NCBI GenBank assembly: GCA_009763385.1 | Contig: CM019823.1 | Location: forward strand, 175,287,825-175,351,824 | Origin: Coix lacryma-jobi var. lacryma-jobi | Taxonomy: Eukaryota; Streptophyta; Magnoliopsida; Poales; Poaceae | Direction of reading: 5' to 3' | Length of the DNA stretch: 64,000 nt | Shown: positions 54,138 through 64,000 of the stretch, one piece after another | Layout of the letters: each line of letters opens with the position of its first letter | Numbering within the stretch: position 1 is the stretch's first letter | The notes under the pieces: model-generated | Told to the model about the DNA's origin: nothing | Database searches by the model: none | The model's input: the letters and a program-made list of their open reading frames with translations, nothing else | Translations under genes and position numbers: made by a program

Positions 54138-57100
54138 ATGGATAACCGTGACTGGATGTACACGGGCCACGCAAGTAAGAGCACAGAATGGGTTACTAAG
54201 ACCAATGCTTTCTTAGAGCATGCGTTTGGTCCGGCTGCTAAGGGTCGAGTCGGATGCCGTGTCCCTGCAGCAAATGTGGGAACAAGAAAAGAAAATATAA
54301 GATAACGTGGGGGTAGATCTTTACAAGTACGGATTCGTTGAAAACTATACTTGTTGGGTCCACCATGGTGAAGCCGATCGGATTAGAGAGGAGGTGGTGA
54401 GACAACGTCTCGAGGAGTATGATGGAGATGCCGGGTAGCAGACATGATGGGAGACTTTCAAGAGGCTCAATTCGGTGAAGGATTGGAGGAGCCAGAGGAC
54501 ACCGCAAAGGCGTTCTACGACATGATGTCTTCGGCACAGAAGCCCCTTCATGAAAAGACAATGGTTTCACAACTGGATGCCATTGGACGCCTAATGGGGT
54601 TCAAGTCCCAGTATAGCTTGAGTCGAGACGCCTTCGATGGCATGTTGGCAATTTTGGGCACCCTGTTGCCGGAGGGTCACATTCTGCCGAAGAACACGTA
54701 CGAGTCACAGAAACTTCTTCGTGCACTTAAGATGCCGTATGAGCAGATCCATGCTTGTCCAAAAGGGTGCGTCCTATTCAGGAAAGATCACGAGAAAGCA
54801 ACACACTGTCCAAAGTGCAAAGCCTCTAGGTATGTGGAGGTAGACCATGGAGATGGCAAGAAGGAACAACTTAATATCCCCGAGATGGTCCTACGGTACC
54901 TTCCTTTCATACCTAGGATCCAACGACTGTACATGACAGAGGACTCTGCGAAACAGATGACATGGCACAAGAATGGCAAAAGATACAATCCTGACAAGAT
55001 GGTACACCCATCGGATGGTGAAGCATGGAAGCACTTCGATGCCATGCATCCTGGCAAAGCTATGGAGGCTCGAAATGTACGTGTGGCGCTGGCAACAGAT
55101 GGGTTCAACCCGTATGGAATGATGGCGGCCCCGTACACTTGTTGGCCTGTGTTCGTGATCCCCCTCAATCTCCCTCCGGTGTTATGTTTGACCCTAAGAA
55201 CGTATTCTTGTCGCTGATAATTCCTGGACACCCGGGAACAATATGGGTGTGTTCATGGAGCCTTTGTTGGATGAATTGTTCGAAGCTTGGGAAAACCCGG
55301 TACTGACATATGACCGAGCAACAATGAAGAACTTCAAAATGCATGTGTGGTACCAGTACTCCCTGCATGACTTCCTGGCGTATGGCTTATTCAGCGCTTG
55401 GTGTGTTCACGGGAAGTTCCCATGCCCAATATGCAAGGCAGCTGTGAAGTTCACTTGGTTGAAGAAGGGAGGGAAGTATTCTTCATTCGACCAGCATCGT
55501 CAATTCTTGCCTCTTGACCATCCGTTCAGACGTGACATCAAGCACTTCAGGAAAGGTGTTCAAGTCACCAACCCCATTCCTCAGTTCAAGAGCGGTTCCG
55601 AGGTCCGTGCCGAAATAGAGGCTCTGAAGTTTGATAAAGACAACGGTCGTTTTTTCGGGTACGGAGAGGAACACATGTGGACCCATATATCGGGCTTGAC
55701 TAGACTCCCCTATTTCAATGACCTTCTTTGTCCGCACTACATCGATGTAATGCACACAGAAAAGAATATCGCTGAGGCACTCTTTGCAACACTCATGGAC
55801 ACAGAAAAGTCAAAGGACAACGTTAAGGCCAGACTGGACCTGCAAGAGATGTGCGATAGACCAAAGCTAGTGATGAGGGCTCCTGGTGCTGGCAAGAAAT
55901 GGAAAAGAGGTCCGGCCGATTATATATTGAAAAGAGACCATAGGAAGAAAGTACTACAGTGGATCCAGGCGTTAAGGTTCCCTGATGGGTATGCGGCGAA
56001 TCTGAGGAGGGGAGTGAACTTGTCTACTATGCGAGTGTTAGGGATGAAGAGTCATGACTACCACATATGGATCGAGCGGCTCCTTCCTGCGATGACCCGG
56101 GGATACCTCCCTGAGCCTGTGTGGCGCGTGCTGGCAGAGTTGAGCTATTTCTTTCGCCAGCTTTGTGCCAAGGAGCTATCTTATGACGTGATTGCTAACC
56201 TAGAGGAAGTGGCACCTGTGTTGATCTGCAAGTTGGAGATGATCTTTCCACCCGGCTTCTTCCTGCCGATGCAGCATCTGATTTTGCACCTACCGTACGA
56301 GGCACGGATGGGGGGGCCCGTGCAGTGCCATTGGTGCTTTCCAGTCGAGAGATGTCTAAAGGTTCTTCGGAAAAAGTGTAGAAATAAAGCCAAAATAGAG
56401 GCTTCTGTGGCAGAAGCATTTATTCTGGAGGAGGTGTCGAACTTCACAACAACATATTATAAGGATAACCTTCCTAGCGTGCACAATCCACCCTCTCGTT
56501 ACAACGTCGACGAGAGTTTATCGAACCTCAGCCTTTTCAAAGGCCAACTCGGAAGAGCAAGCGCATCGAGGACCAAGATGTTGCGGCATGATGAGTGGCA
56601 CACTATCATGTTGTATGTGTTGTTGAACCTTGACGAAGTGACTCCTTATGTGCAGTAAGTTCTCAATGAGCTTGTTACATGCGCCGTCACTATCTTCAAT
56701 CTATTGATTCGACCTCCTTGTTTTTAAGGAAATTTATTGATGAATACTGGAGAGAGGATAGGGAACCTTCCTCTGAAGAACAAGACCATCTTCTCAAAAA
56801 TGGTGTGCCCGATTTCATTTCGTGGTTTAGTACGAAGGTACCACCCAACTAACCTTGTATTTCATTTCATTTCTTGTTTCATTTGATGAAACGATCTACC
56901 CTGTCTCAACTTACAGGCCCGCACAGATGCGGAAATGATGGATGAGTTGAAACAGGTTGCCAATGGCTTCGACTATAGGGTCAAGTCATTCACCGTTTAT
57001 GATGTGAATGGCTATCGCTTTCACACAAGCAGCTACGAGCAGAGTCGGCCCAATCGAAAGACCACGAATACCGGAGTTCGTACGCCCGACCGATGAGCGC

Positions 57101-57741
57101 GACTATTACGGCATAGTCGAAGAAATATATGAGCTCAACTTTGAGGGTACCAAAGCTATTAATCCAGTGGTATTCAAATGTCATTGGTTCGATCCTGATG
57201 TCACGAGAAGAGCCCCTGAGATTGGGCTAGTCGAAATTCGACAGGACTCCGTTTACAAGGGAGACGATGTCTATATTGTGGCTCAACAGGCCACACAAGT
57301 TTATTATCTCCCATGGGCGTGTCAAGAAGACAACAATCTTATGGGTTGGTACCTTGTGCAGTTAGTATCGCCGCGCGGTAAAGCGCCTCTCCCAAACGAT
57401 GATGATACAACTTCGACCCAAACACATATAGCGGAGAGTTCTTTCAACCTGAGGGGCTAGAAGGGAGGTTTGACATTGACATTTTTGAGCTGATGGACAT
57501 GGAAGAAGACGATGACAATGATATTGATGAGGACGAGGGTGATGAGGTGCACAATGCCAAGGACTTAAGAATGCTTGAGCGATTACAGTTTGGTGGTGAC
57601 ATTGATGAGGACGAGGGTGATGAGGATGATGGAGACGACGCCGATTGTTTCGACAATATTGACAGTGATGACGACACACGTGTGCCACGAGCCAACACAC
57701 GAGGGGCACTAGCCACTGACAATCGCGGAGATAATTTTTAA
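54138..57741 (+). pseudogene. CACTA TNPD-like transposase (three exons, frame errors)
   Basis: The main transposase, which would cut and join element ends. Exon 1 (54138-56654) starts MDNRDWMYTG with the transposase-associated domain (KCGNKKRK), then Transposase_21 (QLDAIGRLMGFKSQYSLSR, LLRALKMPYEQIHACPKGC, CPKCKASRY, FIPRIQRLYM, ALATDGFNPYGMM, YTCWPVFVIPLNLPP, DVMHTEKNIAEALFATLMD), then a DUF4218-like region (VLGMKSHDYHIWIERLLPAM, LSYFFRQLCAKEL, HLPYEARMGGPVQ). Exon 2 is 56729-56837 and exon 3 is 56917-57741 with a DUF4216-like part (VFKCHWFDP, DDVYIVAQQATQVYYL) and an acidic tail. One-base losses occur near 54255, 54436, 55178, 55228, 57092 and 57402. The frame 55243-56658 is fully open. 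Confidence 0.85.
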
Positions 57742-57851
57742 TTCATGTAATGCTATATTGTTATAATTATTTTGCAATTATGTTTTGTTCATTTTGTATC
57801 TCTTTATAAATACTTATCGTTTATATATGCTAATTGATTTTATCTTTGTAA

Positions 57852-60279
57852 TGGCAGGCACTCGACAAAATGTCGGGCGGAAGGCGGCAACAGCGGCGGG
57901 TCAACTCGCGCTACCAGAGGTCCAGCTCACCACCCACCGCAGCCGAGGAGCCGTCGACGAGGAGGGCGAGGCCGGCCGCCCCCGCGGACGTCCTAGGAGG
58001 GAGCCGACTCCTGACCCGACTCCGACCCGACTCCCGACCCGGCGGAGACCTCCTCGGACGACGACCAGGGGGACGCCAGAGGGACGACCAGGAGGATGTC
58101 GGACGACGACACCACTTCCTCGCTCGGCGGGTGGCCAGGGGGGCCAGGGGGACGAGGGTGCGAGATCGTAGGTGCCTCAGGAGGGGGTTCCACTTCCTCT
58201 GCTTCGAGCAGAGTGTACTTGCGCGGCCCCTCGCAGCTCCCGCAGCAGCGTCTCGCACCTAGCCGCCGTCCGGTGATTCGACCTTACGGCGACAAGTAAG
58301 TTACCATTAATGTTTTCACTACTTGTTCACATGACATGTTCAAATTGAACTTCCGACTAACAGTTGTTCTTAATGACTCATGCAGGAACTGGGAACTTGT
58401 GGCAGGGGGCAAGACACGCCATATCAATGGCATGTTAAGTCTTCTGATTCGGAAGAACTACCCTGGCTTGGTCACCTACGCCGGGGTTAGGTCACCGCCC
58501 TGGACGTGGGACCACTTCGGTGCCGCTGCGGACCCCACGTACACCACCGTTGCAGCGCGGATTAGGGCCGAGTTCTGGGTGAGTCTTGCTCGCACAACAT
58601 TTCTCAATGATACGTATTTGTTGGACGTTCTTGAAATAATGAAAGGGTACATGTTGTCTTTATGCAGGAGTACTTTGCGTGCGAGGCGGGGAGAGAGGCC
58701 GAGGCGTTGCACGTGCAGGACAGGGTCTGCAGGTCCCGGCTCGCGGATATGTACCACGAGGCGCGGATCCAGTGCGTCATCAACTACAACGCCGACGTGT
58801 TAGGGAAGGCGGTGAAGAAGACGGATGCTAGGCAGATGATGCTCACCAGGGAGACCGACCTCACTAGGGAGCAGTACATCCAGGTACGTACAAAACAGTA
58901 ATACTGATTGGTCCATCCATCACTTAGCGGCTCTTCTAACATATTAAATACTTATTGTCTTGCAGTTCTGTCCTGGTTGGTGCGCCAATCACCTAGACTG
59001 CTGGGTGGCCATTGTGGACAAGTGGAAATCGGACGAGTGGTACGAGAGGCACAGTGCCCGCCGAGACTGCCGCCTGCAGATGCCTGGGGTGCCACACCAC
59101 CAAGGCAACCTTAGCCTCGCTGCGTACGCCGACAGATGGGTATGCTCTACTGATTTTTTTATTCTAACACTCAATTACTCATTACTTGTAATCATCTGTG
59201 TTTTCCTCGCAGTCCCAGTCGCATGGTGGTGAGGAGTGCCTCCCTTTCAAGGCGTACCACTTGTCGCACCAGGGCAAGGCGACTGCAGCGAGCACCCAGT
59301 ACAACCAAACGCCGGGCCCGAGGCGTTCACCAACACGAACGCCTACACCAAGGTCACCGAGTACACCACTGCGGCTCGCGAGCGCCATGGGGAGGACTTC
59401 GATCCGGCCACCCAGCCCCTAGATACAGACCTGGTGATGAGGCTGGGAGGAGGGAAGCAGCACGGCCGGTACTGGATAGCCAACAACGCAGTTGACTCGT
59501 CCTCTGTTCCCAACCTCGCTGAGATTCGAGCTGCCAGCACGAGCTCCTCCGTCCCCATACGACCTCGGCAGCCGACCTCACAGCAGATGATGGCAGCACT
59601 TCAGGTAAGTACTTGTTCTATTCGTCGTTCATTGCTTTTACACATATACTTTGTCTTTGCATTGTTTAAACCTTACGGGACGAATTTTGCAGGCCCAGAT
59701 GCAGGCCCAGGCGGACCAGATGCAGAGGTTGCAGGCCATGCACGAGGCCGAGGCGGCGGCCCATCGTCGCGACTTACTGGCCGTCCAGCAGCGGGAGGCG
59801 CAGAGGACGCAGGACATAGCTCACTTCTTTGGGAGCCTGAACATCCCGGGTGTTGTCGTGCCTCCCTCGCTGCTCACTCCTTTTGTGCCTCCTGTTACTC
59901 CTACGACAGAGACTCCGGTGAGTATATATGGTTGTTTATATTTCTTTAACTTTTACGGCTGTCCTCCAGGTGCTAACGAATTTGCTTCTCCTTTGTGCAC
60001 TCACAGTCGGAGGGTTCGGCACCGACTCCTCAACCTGGCCTTCTTCCGCACACTCTGCACATCACTGGTGGCCCTCCTCCGCAGCCTGGGTGGCTCCCCG
60101 GTGGCCCTCGCCGCTATGGGTGGCCAGGTTACCTTCCTAACCAGTCAGGGTACACCGGGTGGCCATCTGGACCTCCGCCGCCTGGGTGGCAAGGTTGGCA
60201 AGGTGGTCCTTCGGGCGGGTCGTGGGACGCGTGGCAAGGTGGGGGTTCTTCACAATCTGAGCACCAAGGTGAGCAGTGA
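57852..60279 (+). pseudogene. CACTA second transposase gene, TNPA-like (seven exons)
   Basis: Probably the DNA-binding partner that recognises the subterminal repeats. Exons with GT-AG borders: 57852-58295, 58386-58578, 58668-58883, 58966-59139, 59213-59604, 59693-59917 and 60007-60279. Domains: a basic N-terminus (SGGRRQQRRVNSR), an acidic segment, then Transposase_24-like blocks (NWELVAGGKTRH, LIRKNYPGLV, FACEAGREAEALHVQDRV, PGWCANHLDCWVAIVDKW, SQSHGGEECLPFKAYHLSHQ), a Gln/Met-rich coiled coil (exon 6) and a Gly/Pro/Trp-rich C-terminus. One-base losses near 57871 (A-run) and 59309 (C-run) break the frame. Splice borders all agree in phase. Confidence 0.85.
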
Positions 60280-61022
60280 TGGCCGACTTAGATTTGTCAT
60301 GGACTTGTGAGATGGATGTGATGGACTTGTGAACTTGTGATGGACTTGTGAACTTGTGATAAACTTGTGAGCTTGTGATGCATGGAGACTGAACGTGTGA
60401 TATTTGTTTGAAATGGATATGTGTGATATATATATGCATGTGATATTTGTCTGAAATGGAATATGGATGTGTGATATGTGATATGTTTTCTGTCAAGGAA
60501 AATGAAAACAGAAAAAAAAATTCAATTTTTCCAGCTTTGCCGAGTGCCACACTCGGCAAAGATGCCACGACACTCGGCAAAGCTGGGCAAATTTGCCCAG
60601 GCCGGCCTCTTTGCCGAGTGCCTTGACCATGACACTCGGCAAAGAGGCCCCTTTGCCGAGTGTCGGCCCACGTGGCACTCGGCAAAGAGGCCCTCTTTGC
60701 CGAGTGCCTGGACACGTGGCACTCGGCAAAGAGACCCTTTGCCGAGTGCCGGCCACGTGGCACTCGGCAAAGGGGCCTCTTTGCCGAGTGCCAGTCCGCT
60801 AGGCACTCGGCAAAGAGGCCGTCAAGTGACGGTTCCCGTTTGCTTCGCCGAGTGCTGACCTGACACTCGGCGAAGCCTTTGCCGAGTGCCCGATATTTGG
60901 CACTCGGCAAAGAAATCTTTGCCGTTATATTCTTCGCCGAGTGCCCTTCGCCGAGTGCGGCACTGGGCGAAGGCTTCGCCGAGTGCTTCCAGCACTCGGC
61001 AAAGCCTGGACCTCCTGTAGTG

Positions 61023-62570
61023 AGTACGATTGATTCTTCCTTCTTTCCCCGGTCTCTTAGTGGCTCTGTTCTTCGCCGGCTAGCAGGACTAGGTAGGGCT
61101 ACAGCTCCTGGTGCCCGTCTCCTTGTGCTTTGCAGCCACCTCGCCCAGCGCCGCCAGCCCACCCGCACCGCGTAGATCCGGCGATGGCGGCGAGATCCGG
61201 GTTCGTTGGCAGTTGTGCTCCCCTTCAACGAGGTGGCCGCCACTCCACCCACCCGGCGGCGGCGGCCCTCACGACGCTCGTCCCAGTGGCCCGCGACCCC
61301 ACGACGACCCTACCGGTGGCCAGCGGCGGCGGCGCTCCTCCGTGACGCGCTTGCAACAGCGCGCCCAGGTTATTGCTGGACAGGTTGGGATGACTTCTAT
61401 TTTGAAATCTTCTCTGAAATTTTATGGGTTTAAACTATGGTTGTTTGAAATTTGCTTTCCTATTATAGGACGATGCTGCGGCAGCTAGGGCTTCTGCGTG
61501 GCCTCGCGTCCTTCAGCTTCGCCGCGAGGAGGTTTGGCCGCCGCCGCTGTCGTCGCGCGGTGGAGAGAGAAGAGGGCGACGCACCGCGAGGGATTGGGTT
61601 CGGGGGTCGCGTCAGTGGGGGAGGGGGAGCGGGGGGCGCGCCGCACATGTGCGGGATGCGGGAGGATTGCTAGGACACAATCACCATTCTATCCTTCAGC
61701 GCATAAAAATAATTAATTCTAATAATTTACTTAGAAACCAAGAGGAACCAAGAGGAACCCCCAACCACTGTAAAAGTACTCTTAAACGATATATATAGTT
61801 CTTGTTACTATGTCCTGAAAAGGATATTTAACAGCATTGTAATTTTTTTCACGCCATCAATACAGCCTCCATCTATGACATAAGGCATGTTTTATTTGAC
61901 AAGTCAAAATGTATAAGACTTTTTTCATAATTGGTCAAATTAATTGTAAATAAGTACATGTTTATTAATTCTAATACATTGTTGAATTTGAAGTAGTTGA
62001 TAGGATATTGAAAGTAAATTAAAAATTATATGTGCCCTCGATGACTTTTTTCAAGAAAAAAAAGGTATGTTTAACATTAGATTGTTTAATGAGTTAAACA
62101 AATAGAATCCTAAAACAATCTTACTTGAGTATAAACAAGACACACAGTAATGAGATTCACACAAGGACACATCATTTGAACAGAGAATGAAGTAAAATGG
62201 AGTAAAATTGCTTATTATTATCAAATTGCTATAGAGTAAATGAATGTTCGCATAACTGGGCAAATTGGGTTTTAAGAGAGGCTGAGCTGCAGTCCGTCGT
62301 CTGTGACAAAAGGTCTGTCTATATGTAAATTAAAGATTTACATAAGCAGATGGATTTGTCCACCTCAAATTAACATAGTGACGAAGCTAGAGTAAATTAG
62401 AGGAAGGCACATTTGGCTTGTGTGATATATTTTCTTTGGGGATACATATATGGAGAAATTTTAGGTATAATCATTGTTTTTACAATCTTCAGGAGGTGTG
62501 TCTAGGCACTCCCTGATCTCCATGTAGCTTCGCCCTTAGATCAACATGTCACCGCCTTGTCCGCTGGATT
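61023..62570. other. Intergenic, GC-rich gene-like patch then AT-rich DNA
   Basis: 61060-61680 is GC-rich with several overlapping plus frames (61111-61488, 61452-61673) but no known domain. Possible GT-AG borders (donor at 61368, acceptor near 61470) hint at a captured exon pair. 61690-62570 is AT-rich and featureless. Confidence 0.35.
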
Positions 62571-62950
62571 TTTTTTTCGAAAACATGCCTTTGGCACGTG
62601 CTTCATTAAGAGAGATTAGAATGTTTTGGTGCACGGACCGAACGGCTGAATGACGAGCTGCCAAAGGCCATTGGTAAAACACTGAACAGAAGGCACCGAC
62701 TATAACGGCGGTGCTTCGGGGGTTGTACTTAGGGGAATCACTAGAGCGCGGCTAAGAGTAGACACACTACGAACTACAAGTCCGCGGACGACAGAAGAGC
62801 TGCCAGGTCGCTGGAACCCTGCCGCCGCCCAATCCTCACCCTCATCCCTAAGACTTTGAAGTGTTGATGCCACCAAGGATGTAATGCCGTCAAACGTCCT
62901 CCTATCCGCTGGATTCAGCGCGCCACACGATGCCATGGGAGAGTAGGAGA
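62571..62950 (-). mobile_element. LINE 3'-end fragment, minus strand
   Basis: The poly-T at 62571-62579 (poly-A on the minus strand) is preceded, in minus sense, by AGCACGTGCCAAAGGCATGT, a LINE tail phrase. The minus frame 62700-62936 (DRRTFDGITSLVASTLQSLRDEGEDWAAAGF) resembles the last residues of LINE RT. It is 5'-truncated near 62950. Confidence 0.55.
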
Positions 62951-63040
62951 AGGAGATGCTGAGAACTCGACTTCTTTAAGTTGTTGCTCGTGAATGGTAA
63001 GATGGACTGCCATTGCGGCCACGCGCGAACCATGTGCCTC

Positions 63041-64000
63041 CCGTGGCTCGACCTCGAGGGAGAGCCCTCCTTCCGCCCCACATCGCGGGAGGGCGACCGT
63101 ACCTCCCTCGTGCTGTCATCGTGGCGCCTATCCCGGCGCGGGCTCCAGGACCTGCTCCGGCGCTCGTGCTGGTGGTCGCGCCCTCCCGCGTCCGCTTCTG
63201 TGTCCCGGCTCGATGGGCGCTATAGCCACGCTCTTGGGCCCCCTTGTCTTTGCGCCGTCGGTTGATGTCGTTGCGGGCGTCGTTGGGGTCTCGAGGCGGC
63301 CGGTTGTCGACGATCCGTTCGCGGACTGGCCTAGCTCGAGAGGCGTCCGGCTGGTGGACGGACGCCTCACGAGCGTCGTGGGGCGTGTCCGCCGGTTTCC
63401 CCGAGGCTGCCCCGCGTCGGCGCGACGCCGAGCTCTCGGCCTGCTGCACCGCGCTGTCTCGAGGAGGTTTTTCATTTCTCCGAGCATGCGCCTGGCATCG
63501 GGGTTGGAGACGGCGGGTAGGTCACGGAGCATCATGGCCGCCGCCACCACGTTCTGCCCAGCTCGTGGGAAACATACCTCAGGGCGTGCTGGTGCCCCGT
63601 CCTCGAGGATCCGCCGGTGGACCTCTCGAGCGCGGCCTCGAGCTCCGGCTCCTCGGGGCTGGGGTGGTTCCTGCATCAGGGTTTGGCGGAGCTGCAGCAG
63701 GTGTCGCCGTTCCTCCTCGGCTTTGGTGATTGCCTCTTGCACTTGTGCGAGTTGCGCCGCCCGGCCATCGTCGTGCTTGGGCGGCGCAGCCGATGCTCGA
63801 GGTTCGTCCCTTCCCAGGATGCGTGATCCGCCTGCCGCGGCCACGTCGCTAGGTCCCTCTAAGTCGAGGGCCGGCCTGTTGTCGTCGCCTTCGTCCTCGT
63901 ATCGCATACGACTCCCTCGAGTTGGAAACACTCTCTGGTGGGTCCCAGAGGTCGGGGGTCGTGGTAGTCGTATTCGTCGGAGTCAGAGCTGTCGAGGGCA
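63041..64000 (-). pseudogene. Rearranged gypsy gag/antisense-gene fragment, runs off the window
   Basis: On the minus strand, 64000 to 63209 encodes the same gag as 25960-31100 (EDEGDDNRPALDLEGPSDV, KAEEERRHLLQLRQTLMQ, MMLRDLPAVSNPDARRMLGEMK, TRGPKSVAIAPIE) without either solo LTR. A one-base change near 63460 shifts the frame in ETA-AVQQ. At 63208/63209 it joins directly to a 168-bp copy of the antisense gene (GHRSGRGRARPPARAPEQV), equal to 39052-39225. In the intact element these two segments lie on opposite strands. Confidence 0.85.

Larger units (their letters stand above)
51730..61022 (+). mobile_element. CACTA element 2, autonomous type (9293 bp)
   Basis: It begins CACTATAGGAAACACG and ends CCTCCTGTAGTG, with AGT on both sides (51727-51729 and 61023-61025). 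Subterminal copies of TTTGCCGAGTGCC in both orientations cover 51755-52200 and 60535-61010. Inside are a GC-rich block (52680-53070), a (GGA)n run (53085-53190), TTAGTAG-type repeats (53280-53390) and two transposase genes on the plus strand. The layout is that of En/Spm. Both genes carry frame errors, but these are mostly single-base homopolymer losses. Confidence 0.95.
51429..61785. mobile_element. Possible older element hosting the large CACTA (24-bp inverted ends)
   Basis: TTAAGAGAATTTTTACAATG(GTTG) at 51429 and its counterpart ending GTACTCTTAA at 61785 match at 21 of 24 bases in inverted orientation. Without the 9.3-kb CACTA, the enclosed DNA is about 1.06 kb and includes the GC-rich gene-like stretch 61040-61680. 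I could not establish a target duplication. Confidence 0.45.

Noticed and set aside
1..64000. tRNA or rRNA genes
   Set aside because: I saw no convincing cloverleaf or rRNA core sequence on either strand; a computed scan would be needed to be certain.

Overview
The window reads as intergenic DNA of a panicoid grass (sorghum, sugarcane, Miscanthus or maize type). The grounds are two CACTA transposons with TTTGCCGAG subterminal repeats, grass-type Ty1/copia and Ty3/gypsy (Tat-lineage) retrotransposons, Stowaway, hAT and Mutator-like MITEs, and LINE tails. I recognise no complete host protein-coding gene, rRNA or tRNA. Species is an inference.

Layout. 1-6200: AT-rich DNA with a 488-bp hAT MITE, a Stowaway MITE and LINE 3' tails. 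6211-11410: 3' end of a copia element whose LTR is split by a 3.7-kb CACTA derivative (7490-11167, TSD ACT) holding an ~890-bp palindrome. 11418-18728: low-copy DNA with MITEs. 18729-44779: a copia element (TSD GTCGG) carrying a Tat-type gypsy element (23982-43387, TSD ACCTC), whose gag is split by two solo LTRs (26105-26842, TSD GCGCT; 27353-30936, TSD GCGAG). 44785-51430: a LINE fragment, then low-copy DNA with a Mutator-like element, MITEs and CACTA ends. 51730-61022: a 9.3-kb CACTA element (TSD AGT) with both transposase genes. 62570-64000: a LINE end and a rearranged fragment of the gypsy family.

Most interesting: the low-copy DNA between the transposons (about 2.6-5.2, 11.4-14.3, 18.15-18.73, 46.5-49.1 and 50.4-51.1 kb) is made of diverged copies of one another. 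Four copies carry a 22-nt word close to microRNA miR2118; read on the minus strand it is a miR2118 target site. In most copies a TATA-like box on the same strand lies about 90-300 nt upstream. This is the architecture of the non-coding 21-PHAS loci that make reproductive phased siRNAs in grasses. I propose a local PHAS cluster with four usable and two broken trigger sites, torn apart by transposons.

Other points: the copia element is strewn with short perfect hairpins sharing the loop CCTGAAG or a close variant. Frameshifts in the CACTA genes are almost all one-base homopolymer losses, which suggests draft-assembly error. Several premature stops look like C-to-T changes at CpG or CHG sites.
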